From DTU098 sp964498525 (lineage in GTDB: Bacteria > Bacillota > Desulfotomaculia > Desulfotomaculales > Pelotomaculaceae), in assembly GCA_964498525.1 (NCBI GenBank), contig CAZCGU010000007.1:110666-174665 (forward strand): a stretch of DNA of 64,000 nucleotides, read 5' to 3'. Both the position numbers and the translations under genes were made by a program. The stretch's first letter is position 1, and every line of letters begins with the position of its first letter. This document shows, piece by piece, positions 16,944 to 25,049 of the stretch. The notes beneath the pieces are model-generated. The model searched no databases. It worked only from the letters and a program-made list of their open reading frames with translations, and was not told the DNA's origin.

Positions 16944-17624
16944 ATGCGGTACAGGTTATTTCCTTTTGTGATGGTCGCTTTTGTGGTAATTTTGCTGATC
17001 AGCAACACGGTGGCAGTAAAAGTTACCCAGTTGGGGCCGTTCTATTTCGATGGCGCCACAGTTCTTTTCCCCCTGGCCTACATCTTTGGGGACATACTAA
17101 CGGAAGTTTATGGTTTTAAAAGGAGCAGGTTCGTAATCTGGTCGGGTTTTGCAGCGTGTGCGTTTATGGCATTTGCCTACTGGTTAATCGGGGTTCTTCC
17201 CGCCGCTCCGGATTGGGGCAACCAGGAAGCGTACAACGCTATCCTGGGGCAGACGCCCCGGATAGTTCTGGCGTCCCTGGCTGCTTATTTCTGCGGAGAG
17301 TTTGTAAACAGCTTCATCCTGGCAAAAATGAAAATCCTTACCCGGGGGCGGTGGCTGTGGACAAGGACTGTGGGTTCAACGGTGGCCGGCCAGGCAGTAG
17401 ACACTTCCCTTTTCGTGGTTATCGCCTTTACGGGACTTATTCCCCCGGCGGCATTGCTTCATATGGCGATCAGCAATTATGTTTTCAAAACTTGTTTTGA
17501 GGTGGCGGCCACACCCATGACCTATGCCGCCTGCAGGTGGCTTAAGCGGGTAGAGCAGGAGGATTACTTCGACGAACAAACCAACTTCAACCCCTTTGCA
17601 GTTTCCCTGGACGACTTAAAGTAA
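16944..17624 (+). CDS. yhhQ: Queuosine precursor transporter (YhhQ/VUT family)
   Basis: 226 residues with about six hydrophobic helices. The N-terminal block ISNTVAVKVTQLG, then FPLAYIFGDILTEVYGFKRS, is the signature of COG1738 (YhhQ, also called VUT). These proteins import queuosine precursors (preQ0/preQ1). The preQ1 riboswitch directly upstream (16901-16936) independently supports the role. It is a single-gene unit, probably shut off when preQ1 is plentiful. C-terminal acidic tail is cytoplasmic. Confidence 0.93.
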   Translation: MRYRLFPFVMVAFVVILLISNTVAVKVTQLGPFYFDGATVLFPLAYIFGDILTEVYGFKRSRFVIWSGFAACAFMAFAYWLIGVLPAAPDWGNQEAYNAILGQTPRIVLASLAAYFCGEFVNSFILAKMKILTRGRWLWTRTVGSTVAGQAVDTSLFVVIAFTGLIPPAALLHMAISNYVFKTCFEVAATPMTYAACRWLKRVEQEDYFDEQTNFNPFAVSLDDLK

Positions 17625-17934
17625 GCCATCATTTGCAGGATGTTGGAAAAACTTTGCGTGCCGGCGCTGCGCCTATAAATCAGGGTTTTTTGCAGGTATT
17701 TTGTCAAAGGGCGGTTTGGCCCGGCACTGTTGGCGGATAATTTCCTATTCGCTAACAGAACGAAGGATATTTTTAACTTGTGTCAGATAAGATCGATTCA
17801 ATAACGGTTAATTCTTCCTTCGATAAAAACAGATTTTGCAGCGCTTCTATGGTGTTATTATCATCGCTTGTTCCGGCACTTGCTGAAAAGGGAGGGACAA
17901 CAGGTGTTTGCGCAATACGGATTTAAAACTATTT
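17625..17934. other. Intergenic, convergent spacer
   Basis: No gene is seen. A motif AAGGATATTT followed by TCAGATAA at about 17764-17790 resembles the dispersed spacer motif at 7783-7810. I see no strong terminator hairpin for the transporter gene. Confidence 0.4.
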
Positions 17935-18936
17935 TCACTTATAAACCTTCAGTAAATTGTTGGCCATCTCACATATTGTTTCCCTCAGCCAATCCGGCTC
18001 AAGCACTTCCACGGCATTTCCCCATTGAAAAATCCAGGTCTTTAACTCGGCCAGTCCGCAGGCTTCGAAGGAAAGGATGAGCGAGCCGTCATCGAGTTCT
18101 TGCTCCGTTTCCTGCGAGGGGTGGTAAATAAACCTTTTTACCCTGTGGTTAACCTCCGGGCTGAATTTAAGCCTGACCTTGCAGACATTGCCATCGTTGG
18201 AAATCCCCCAACTTTCGGCCATGTATTCTTTGAGGGAAAAACCGGGGGGGTATTCAAACCGTTCATTTGTGTAGGGGAAAATACTTTTTATCTGGTCCAC
18301 CCGGAAGACCCTGATGTCATTTCTTTTCAGACAGTTAGCAACCAGATACCAGTTATGCCTTTTGCTGATCAGACCGTAGGGTTCCACCACCCGTTCGGTG
18401 CACTGCCTGTTGTAGCCGGCATAATACCAGAGCTTAACCCGGCAACAGTCCCGGAGCGACTGCAACAGCCTGGCAAAAATTTTGCTTACCCCGCTGGAGT
18501 CCGCCAGCTGCTCCTCAACAATGTAAACCCTGTTTTGCAGTTCTTCCACGCACAGGCTTTCAGCGGTGTACTTGTAGTTAAAGAGTGTTCCCACCAGGGC
18601 ATCCTTGAGTTCGTTGGTGTGGCCTGCCAGAACGGAACCCTTTTGCTGCAGCAGGCTTAAAAATATGATCAGCGCTTTTTCCGGGCTGATCGAAGGCAGA
18701 TAGCCTGCATCCAGGCGGTACAGGCCGTGTTTCCTGGAGGTGTTTTTTTGGGGCCTGACGAGTGGGATTCTCATTTCATTTTCGATTTTTTCCAAATAGC
18801 GCAGTATACTCCGTATACTGACATTGCAAAAATCCGCCATTTCTTTTAAGGTTACGCCCCCGTAAGGACTTTTTTTATTGAGAAGCTCAACAACCATGGC
18901 TATTCTCAGTGCCTTCGTTGTATCCTGGTCGGTCAT
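17935..18936 (-). CDS. HTH-WYL transcriptional regulator
   Basis: 333 residues. The first 80 or so form a DeoR/HTH_11-like winged helix (LKEMADFCNVSIRSILRYLEKIE). About 170-250 is a WYL domain (CRVKLWYYAGYNRQCTERVVEPYGLISKRHNWYLVA, cut here only for citing), followed by a WCX-like C-terminal extension. WYL proteins are ligand-sensing repressors or activators, often of DNA-damage or defence genes. The ATG at 18936 is chosen because AGGGGG lies just upstream; a TTG at 18954 is possible. No obvious target operon is adjacent. Confidence 0.85.
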   Translation of the reverse strand: MTDQDTTKALRIAMVVELLNKKSPYGGVTLKEMADFCNVSIRSILRYLEKIENEMRIPLVRPQKNTSRKHGLYRLDAGYLPSISPEKALIIFLSLLQQKGSVLAGHTNELKDALVGTLFNYKYTAESLCVEELQNRVYIVEEQLADSSGVSKIFARLLQSLRDCCRVKLWYYAGYNRQCTERVVEPYGLISKRHNWYLVANCLKRNDIRVFRVDQIKSIFPYTNERFEYPPGFSLKEYMAESWGISNDGNVCKVRLKFSPEVNHRVKRFIYHPSQETEQELDDGSLILSFEACGLAELKTWIFQWGNAVEVLEPDWLRETICEMANNLLKVYK

Positions 18937-19089
18937 CCCAATCCCCCTGTTCAAGGCATGGATTTATTTGTATCTAATGGTTAATACGACCAGAACCCCG
19001 CAGTTCCCTTCTTTTTGCGACGGATATTTGCAAAAACATTTTTACCGCGACATTTGCGGCTGTCCCAGTAGCTTTCCCAGTAGGTGTTG

Positions 19090-19974
19090 TTATCTTTTTC
19101 CGGTCAGGATGGTTAAATCAATGGTCACTTCCGGCAAATCCTCCGGCCTGGCCGTCAGCAAGCGTTCCTGCGTTGTTCCCCAGGCCAATGGGGTCATCCG
19201 GATCAAAGGGTCAAACCATGTCCGGTCCAGGGTCGCCATATAGCTCACCCGTTCAAAATCCATAAGTTCAAACTTGCCCTTAAACAGTTCCAGGGTATCC
19301 TTATTGGAAAAAAACTGTTTACCGGTTTGCCCGTAAAAAATATCCCTGAGCTCTTTCAAATAGCCCCCTCCGGGGATAACCTTGATCACCCTGCCCCGGG
19401 GGGAAATCATCCGCCTGAATTCCGTGTAGTTGGCCGGCGCCAGGATGTTGAGAATAAAATCAAAGCAATCACTGGCAAAGGGCGCCCCGGCAAGATCACC
19501 TACGCACCAGATTATATTTTTGTATTCTTTTGAAGCCATAATAATTGCTTCTTTAGAAATATCCAGGCCCACGCCCACAGGATCCGGATCCGGGCTTCCG
19601 GTAATTTTCTCCAGGAGCATTGCCAGGTGAGAACCTTCGCCGCATCCGGCATCAAGTATTTTTACCGGTTCCCCGGGCGGCGACAGTCTTCTCGTAATTA
19701 TTTTGAGAATTTTAGCCAGCAGGGGATCAAACAGACCGCTGCGGTAAACAGTTCTCCTGGAGGCGAACATTTGCCTGTCGTATTTTGTTTTCAGGGCGTG
19801 GGACAACATGTTTACGTAGCCCTGCCGGGCAAGGTCATAGCAATGGTTGTTGCCACATATAAGGCTCTTTAGATTAACCAGTTTCATTTGGGAAAAACAA
19901 AGGGGACATCTGAAAAGATGTTGATATTCGGTGAGAAGGTTTGCACTGGTATTCTTTCTTCCGCCGTCAGGCAT
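19090..19974 (-). CDS. RlmA-type rRNA guanine-N1 methyltransferase
   Basis: About 294 residues. An N-terminal zinc-finger-like part (FRCPLCFSQMKL ... LICGNNHCYDLARQGYVN) precedes a SAM-binding domain with ILDAGCGEGSHLAML as motif I. FARQGYVNLL-type and RRxFLxxGxYxPL-type blocks (here SRRTVYRSGLFDPL) are hallmarks of RlmA(I/II), which methylates G745 or G748 of 23S rRNA and affects macrolide/tylosin sensitivity. The ATG at 19974 has GGGGTG upstream; the frame stays open to 20031. Exact position specificity cannot be read here. Confidence 0.8.
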   Translation of the reverse strand: MPDGGRKNTSANLLTEYQHLFRCPLCFSQMKLVNLKSLICGNNHCYDLARQGYVNMLSHALKTKYDRQMFASRRTVYRSGLFDPLLAKILKIITRRLSPPGEPVKILDAGCGEGSHLAMLLEKITGSPDPDPVGVGLDISKEAIIMASKEYKNIIWCVGDLAGAPFASDCFDFILNILAPANYTEFRRMISPRGRVIKVIPGGGYLKELRDIFYGQTGKQFFSNKDTLELFKGKFELMDFERVSYMATLDRTWFDPLIRMTPLAWGTTQERLLTARPEDLPEVTIDLTILTGKR

Positions 19975-20135
19975 CAAAAGCACCCCGTTTAATCCGGCCG
20001 GGTGAATAAAAAAAGTACAGGCAAATAGCAAAAAAAACCCGGCTTTTTGAAAAGCACAATAACCGTCAGCAGCTGCAATTACAGTACCTTAAGGTTCCGC
20101 CGATTACAGGCAGAGGGAAGGGCTTTGCCGCGGAG

Positions 20136-20405
20136 TTATAAGGATTTAACTTCCTGTAGCTTTTCCAAATAATTACTTATTGCTTCTTTGTCCAGGGCAA
20201 CACTTAACGGTACAAATTTATCATTTACGAACACGCTGGTTGAAGCTAACAGGGTGTAATCCCTGGCCTTCTCCGAGTCGTTCTTCAGAATGTTCAGCTC
20301 AAGTTCAGCACCGAATTTTTCCTTCATTGCTTCGGCTATATCTATAGCCTTCTTGCAGCTCATTCAACCAGGACTTCCACTATGAAAGACAATCATTTTA
20401 ATCAT
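20136..20405 (-). CDS. Small thioredoxin-fold selenoprotein with UxxC motif (in-frame UGA)
   Basis: The downstream frame from an ATG at 20363 has no ribosome binding site, but the reading frame continues upstream through a single TGA (20364-20366) to an ATG at 20405. A perfect GGAGG (20413-20417) lies seven bases before that start. Reading TGA as selenocysteine gives 89 residues starting MIKMIVFHSGSPGUMSCKKA, with U14-x-x-C17 exactly where thioredoxin-like proteins have CxxC. The rest (alternating strands and helices, STSVFVNDKFVPL with the cis-Pro-like strand) fits a glutaredoxin/thioredoxin fold. A hairpin lies just 3' of the UGA (20328-20357). Likely a redox protein; alternative is a nonsense-mutated gene. 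Confidence 0.75.
20328..20357 (-). promoter_or_regulatory. Candidate bacterial SECIS hairpin
   Basis: On the minus strand, starting about 14 bases after the UGA, GGCTAT and ATAGCC form a perfect six-base stem with an AGAT loop. An outer TGC/GCA stem is separated by an internal loop. Bacterial SECIS elements sit inside the gene just 3' of the UGA at this distance. The loop does not show the GU pair typical of E. coli SECIS, but these elements vary widely. Confidence 0.5.
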
Positions 20406-20923
20406 TTTGCGTCCTCCAGTTATTTTTTATTTATTCCAATTACCCCCGGGTCTCAAATTCACTTTTAAGGTGACCGCCATTTCTTATCTTTGTTAACAGG
20501 CTACCATTTTAAGACATGCAATGCAAGCGTCCAACAGGCATAAAATTGCTTCTCAAATACTTTAAAGGCCATGGCCTGTACCGGTTAAACAGAGTTTGGT
20601 TTAGCAACTTATCTGGTTGAGGGAAAATGAGAATGAACACTTCCGATGAATTTGTTTCCTGTTCAAGGTCGTGGCGGGGGCGGCGCCTGCCACCTTTTTA
20701 TTTTTTCATATTGACTGCCGCGGTACTTTAACCTATGATTGTAATTAAGTTACGTTATATGCCGTTATGCTGCGTATCGCCTGTTGCGTCGTAATTCATA
20801 TCACTCTATGTTGCTTTAGGTTATCCTGTGTCTAGTGTATTCCATTGCTCCGGTAACCGGGGTTTCCCGGGTGCGGCCGGCGGCGGTTAAATTGACATAT
20901 TCAAGTTGATGAGGAAAATAATA
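20406..20923. other. Long leader region upstream of metal-chelate ABC operon
   Basis: No gene is seen. The plus strand holds a GC-rich hairpin with a T-run (20668-20706), well before the permease start. Because no plus-strand gene precedes it, it could be an attenuator in a long 5' leader of the operon. I do not recognise a known riboswitch. Confidence 0.4.
20668..20706 (+). terminator. GC-rich hairpin with T-run, possible attenuator
   Basis: GTGGC at 20671-20675 pairs with GCCAC at 20689-20693 around a GGCGGCGCC inner segment, followed by CTTTTTATTTTTT. It has the form of an intrinsic terminator on the plus strand. Confidence 0.55.
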
Positions 20924-21958
20924 ATGCAAATACGTCTACATAATTCAAGGATATCGTCTAAGATTTTGCTTCTTTTTGCAGCTCTGACGGTTCTTTTCTT
21001 TGCCTCCTTTCTCCTGGGCCGGTATCAGGTTATGCCCCACATGGTTGTTGGCATTTTGTTATCAAAAATTGTGGATTTGCCTAAAACATGGACAGATACC
21101 ATGGAGACAGTAGTGCTCCAGGTGAGGTTTCCCCGGATTATAGCAGCGCTGCTTGTGGGCGGCGCCCTTTCCTCTTCCGGCGCCGCCTATCAAAGCTTGT
21201 TCAAGAACCCGCTGGTTTCGCCGGCTATTCTGGGGGTTTCGGCAGGGGCCGGTTTTGGCGCTTCCCTGGGAATGATCCTGTATTATCCCTGGTGGGGCGT
21301 ACAGGTCCTGGCTTTTATATTTGCCCTCCTGGCTGTGGCTGCTTCATTTTTGATCAGCCGGGTTTTTGGCGGCGACAGCCGAAATTCCATAACTGTTCTT
21401 GTTTTGGGGGGAATGGTTATTTCAGCTCTCTTTCAGGCGCTGCTTTCTTGCGTCAAATATCTGGCTGACCCTCAGGATACTTTACCCGCTATTACCTTTT
21501 GGCTAATGGGGGGATTGTCCAGGGTAACAAACTCGGACGTGCTCCTTGCCTTTTTTCCCATTGTCCTTTCCTGCGTCGGGCTGTATCTCATCCGCTGGCA
21601 GATTAACGTTCTTTCCCTGGGTGAGGAGGAAGCGATTACCCTGGGAGTCAACGTGCACCTCATGCGGCTTATCGTGGTAATTTGCGCCACCCTGATGACG
21701 GCCGCCGCTGTAAGTATAAGCGGCATTATCGGCTGGGTTGGCCTGCTTATTCCGCACATGGCGCGCATGCTGGTCGGCCCCAGTTTTGCTTTGCTTCTGC
21801 CGGTCTCTCTCCTGATGGGCAGCGGCTACTTGCTGTTGGTGGACAATTTAGCCAGATATGCAACTGCTGTGGAAATACCCCTGGGTATTCTGACAGCTAT
21901 AATAGGGGCTCCATTTTTCGTCTTTTTGCTGTCAAAGGTCAGGAGGGGCTGGACGTAA
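20924..21958 (+). CDS. FecCD/BtuC-family ABC permease
   Basis: 344 residues with about ten hydrophobic helices. VRFPRIIAALLVGGALSSSG and YQSLFKNPLVSPAILGVSAGAG are the strongest FecCD landmarks, and IGWVGLLIPHMARMLVGPS matches the coupling segment. The family imports ferric siderophores, haem or cobalamin. The ATG at 20924 follows a GAGG nine bases upstream; earlier in-frame starts exist at 20906 and 20909. It works with the ATPase at 22233 and the lipoprotein at 23160. Substrate is not decidable from sequence. Confidence 0.93.
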   Translation: MQIRLHNSRISSKILLLFAALTVLFFASFLLGRYQVMPHMVVGILLSKIVDLPKTWTDTMETVVLQVRFPRIIAALLVGGALSSSGAAYQSLFKNPLVSPAILGVSAGAGFGASLGMILYYPWWGVQVLAFIFALLAVAASFLISRVFGGDSRNSITVLVLGGMVISALFQALLSCVKYLADPQDTLPAITFWLMGGLSRVTNSDVLLAFFPIVLSCVGLYLIRWQINVLSLGEEEAITLGVNVHLMRLIVVICATLMTAAAVSISGIIGWVGLLIPHMARMLVGPSFALLLPVSLLMGSGYLLLVDNLARYATAVEIPLGILTAIIGAPFFVFLLSKVRRGWT

Positions 21959-22232
21959 GGATCTTACTTCGTTGGCTTGGCTAAAAAAACAGGCAACCAA
22001 ATAGCAAAGTCGTATTAAATGCCTCCTTTTATCAGATTGGGGAGTGGTGGGGAAGGGGGGGAGCCGCTCAGATCCGGAAGGAATTTAGTCCGGTCAAGGC
22101 TCAAAGAAGAAAACAAACTGGTCCAAACAGGCGGCATTCTTAAAAATACCGGCATATATCAGGTTACAACTAAATAAGGCAGGAATTGGCTTAACGAACA
22201 TACTACTCCAATATTTTGGAAGGGATGAAAGT

Positions 22233-23036
22233 ATGGTATTAAGTGTTGAAGATGTCAGCTTCGCTTACCCCAGAAGATCCGATCTCATCAAAGGAATAAC
22301 CTTTTCCGTGGACAAGGGGGATGTCTTATGCCTTTTGGGCCCCAACGGCACTGGTAAGACAACTTTGCTCCGCTGCCTGCTGGGGATCAATAAAATTAAA
22401 AGGGGCGGGATCCGGATTGGCGGCCGTCCTATCAGTGAAATGTCCGCCAGGGAATTGGCCAGGCAGGTAGCTTATGTCCCCCAGGCTGCCAGCGTTGCTT
22501 TTCCGTATCAGGTACTGGACCTTGTGCTTATGGGACGAAGTCCGCATCTTGGTATTATGTCAACCCCAGCTGAAAAGGATCTGGAGATTGCCGGATGGGC
22601 CCTCGCCAGAACAGGTATTTCTCACCTTCAGTATTCTTTGTTCAGCGAAATAAGCGGAGGCGAGCGCCAGCTGGTGCTTATTTCCCGGGCGCTGGCCCAG
22701 CAGTCGGGCCTTCTAATCATGGACGAACCGACGGCCAGTTTGGATTACGGCAATCAGACCCGCATCTTAAAAATTATCCGGGAACTGGCTGCAAAGGGTT
22801 ATACCATTATTATGACCACCCATTTCCCCAATCACGCCTTCCTGGCTTGTAATAAAGCGGCCATTATGAAAGAAGGCATAATTGCAGCTATCGGGAGCCC
22901 GGAGGAAGTTATCACCGATGACAGTTTAAGCGATCTTTATACCACGGAAATCAAAGTTGTTTCAACCGGGCTGAGGGGGCTGCCGGGGGAATTAAAGGTT
23001 TGTGTCCCCCTGATGCCCAGGGAAGCCGCCTTGTAG
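22233..23036 (+). CDS. FecE/BtuD-family ABC ATPase
   Basis: 267 residues. Walker A is LLGPNGTGKTTLLR, the signature is ISGGERQLVLISRALAQQ, Walker B is LLIMDEPTASLD, and the switch His is in TTHFPNHA. Domain spacing is typical of metal-chelate importers. A GGAAGGG precedes the ATG at 22233. The 274-base gap from the permease stop holds no gene or clear terminator, so one transcript is likely. Confidence 0.93.
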   Translation: MVLSVEDVSFAYPRRSDLIKGITFSVDKGDVLCLLGPNGTGKTTLLRCLLGINKIKRGGIRIGGRPISEMSARELARQVAYVPQAASVAFPYQVLDLVLMGRSPHLGIMSTPAEKDLEIAGWALARTGISHLQYSLFSEISGGERQLVLISRALAQQSGLLIMDEPTASLDYGNQTRILKIIRELAAKGYTIIMTTHFPNHAFLACNKAAIMKEGIIAAIGSPEEVITDDSLSDLYTTEIKVVSTGLRGLPGELKVCVPLMPREAAL

Positions 23037-23159
23037 CGTTTTCAAGAGGGTTATCCGGGTTTAGATTACAGGGTGTTCAACACAGCATAACGTCAAAATT
23101 AAAAACCACTGTCAAGAAGGAGTGCCAGAAGCAATAATTCCTAAAATGGGGGGTTAATT

Positions 23160-24275
23160 ATGTTTAAAAATGAGATGCCGGTAAGGTTAACTGGTTTGCT
23201 ATTCATTTTAGTTATGGCTGCCGTTCTTTTTGCCGGTTGTGGAAAGCAGCAAGTTAGTGTTAGTACCGGTAATACCGGGGCGGGGGAACCCCGCCATGTT
23301 GTCGACCATGCCGGTAGAAACGTAACTGTTCCCGGCGAAATTAACAAGATTTTTTCCATAAATCCTGTCGGTATGATTGTGATGTACACTTTAGCTCCGG
23401 AAAAGCTTGTCGCCTGGAATTTCACGATCACCCCCGAATACAGAAAGTTTATCCTGCCCCAGTACCGTGATTTACCCGACCTGGGTGGCTGGTATGCCAA
23501 TAAATCCTGCAATACCGAAGAACTCTTGAAAATTAACCCGGATCTGATTGTATCCTTCGGGTTAGTTGATCAAACTGCCATATCCCTGGCCGACCGCATC
23601 CAGCAGCAGATGGATATACCTGTTGTAATTGTGAACAGCGAGCTCAATAAGCTGGACCGGGCCTACGAGTTTATAGGCGAATTGCTGGGTGTCCAGGAAC
23701 GTGCCGGGGAACTCGCGACCTACTGCCGCAGGACAGTTGATGATGTCGCTGAAAAAGCAAAATTGATTCCCGAGGAAGAAAAGGTCAGGGTATATTACGC
23801 CGAGGGAAACCAGGGCCTGGAGACAGATCCAAGGGGATCCCAGCATACAGAGGTGCTGGATTTTGTGGGGGGGCTTAATGTTGCCGATGTAGCTATAAAG
23901 GGGGGAATGGGGATGACACCGGTTTCCCTGGAACAAGTTTTAGCCTGGAATCCCGATGTAATCCTAACAGCAACCATGGGTCCCATGGGCGGTGAGGAAG
24001 GGATGGTTTATAACAGCATAACCACAGACCCCAGATGGTCCACCATTAAAGCAGTGAAAGACAAGCGGATTTATGATATTCCGGACAGGCCCTTTAACTG
24101 GTTCGACCGGCCGCCTTCGGTAAACCGGATAATTGGAGTGAAATGGGTAGCCAATCTGCTCTATCCGGATGTTTACAAATATGACCTGGAGACCGAGGTA
24201 AAAAATTTCTTCAGCCACTTTTACCATTATGATTTATCCGACCAGGAGGTCCGGGAGTTGCTGGCACGGTCTTAA
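23160..24275 (+). CDS. Metal-chelate-binding lipoprotein (periplasmic-binding, PF01497 type)
   Basis: 371 residues. The signal LLFILVMAAVLFAGC gives a lipidated Cys. The mature part has the two-lobed siderophore/cobalamin-binding fold: VVDHAGRNVTVPGEINKIFS, then LLKINPDLIVSFGLVD at the hinge, and VLAWNPDVILTATMG in the second lobe. It captures the ligand outside the membrane for the permease/ATPase pair. Its second lobe shares a layout with the C-terminal domain of the radical SAM fusion at 25046-26830 (SLNPEVIF and WNPDVIL align), a notable link inside the operon. Confidence 0.9.
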   Translation: MFKNEMPVRLTGLLFILVMAAVLFAGCGKQQVSVSTGNTGAGEPRHVVDHAGRNVTVPGEINKIFSINPVGMIVMYTLAPEKLVAWNFTITPEYRKFILPQYRDLPDLGGWYANKSCNTEELLKINPDLIVSFGLVDQTAISLADRIQQQMDIPVVIVNSELNKLDRAYEFIGELLGVQERAGELATYCRRTVDDVAEKAKLIPEEEKVRVYYAEGNQGLETDPRGSQHTEVLDFVGGLNVADVAIKGGMGMTPVSLEQVLAWNPDVILTATMGPMGGEEGMVYNSITTDPRWSTIKAVKDKRIYDIPDRPFNWFDRPPSVNRIIGVKWVANLLYPDVYKYDLETEVKNFFSHFYHYDLSDQEVRELLARS

Positions 24276-24425
24276 GCCGCCGCCAATTAATCACTGTATT
24301 CCAGGCAGAATTACAGGGGGGCTTTCCCTTTAACTGCCTTCCTTACCCGGCGGCCGGCAGTTTTTAGTTGACGCGTATTTTATACTCAAAGTTTTTAATA
24401 TTGTTTTTGAGAAAGGAGAGTTTTA

Positions 24426-25049
24426 ATGGACCTGAGCGCCGAGGAATTCGATCAAGTTGCCCGGGAAGTGTTTGCCCCCATTTATCCCATCATTGCCGGA
24501 CAGATAATAGACAGGTCGGGCGTAACCAAAGGGACTTGCCTGGATCTGGGTTGCGGCAGCGGTTATTTGGGGTTAGCCCTGGCGGGAATCACGGAGTTGT
24601 CTGTCTGCCTGTTGGACAAATCCCCGGAAATGTTGAAAATAGCAGACCAGAATATTATTGCCTCCGGTTTCGAATCAAAGATGCGGACTATGTTGGGTGA
24701 TGTCCAGGATATTCCGTTGCCGGACCAGTCAGTAGATCTGGCCGTAAGCAGGGGCTCCATATTCTTTTGGGAGAACCGGGTAAAAGCTTTCAGTGAAATT
24801 TTCCGGGTGCTTGCGCCGGGTGGTTGCGCCTGCATCGGCGGTGGTTTCGGCACCCCTGAGCTGAAGCGGCAGATCACCGAAAAAATGTTGAAGATAAGTG
24901 AAGAGTGGTCCGGGATGGTTAAAAAAAACACCGGAAAAGAAAACGAGAAAGCTTTCAATGACGAGCTGCGTGCCGCAGGGATTCCCCAGTATGAAGTTGT
25001 CAGGGACGACAAGGGTTTGTGGATAACTATAAGGAGGAAGGCTTCGTGA
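24426..25049 (+). CDS. Class I SAM-dependent methyltransferase
   Basis: 207 residues. Motif I is CLDLGCGSGYLGLAL, the strand-2 acid is in LLDKSPEML, motif II is MLGDVQDIPLPDQSVDLAVS and motif post-II is VLAPGGCACIGGG. The closest type is Methyltransf_11. AAAGGAGAG precedes the ATG at 24426. The stop overlaps the next gene start by four bases (GTGA), so the two are translationally coupled and may act on the same molecule. Confidence 0.85.
   Translation: MDLSAEEFDQVAREVFAPIYPIIAGQIIDRSGVTKGTCLDLGCGSGYLGLALAGITELSVCLLDKSPEMLKIADQNIIASGFESKMRTMLGDVQDIPLPDQSVDLAVSRGSIFFWENRVKAFSEIFRVLAPGGCACIGGGFGTPELKRQITEKMLKISEEWSGMVKKNTGKENEKAFNDELRAAGIPQYEVVRDDKGLWITIRRKAS

Noticed and set aside
20363..20405. 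Simple nonsense mutation instead of selenocysteine
   Set aside because: The TGA sits exactly at the redox Cys position, the frame around it is otherwise clean, and a hairpin follows; still the main alternative until sel genes are checked.
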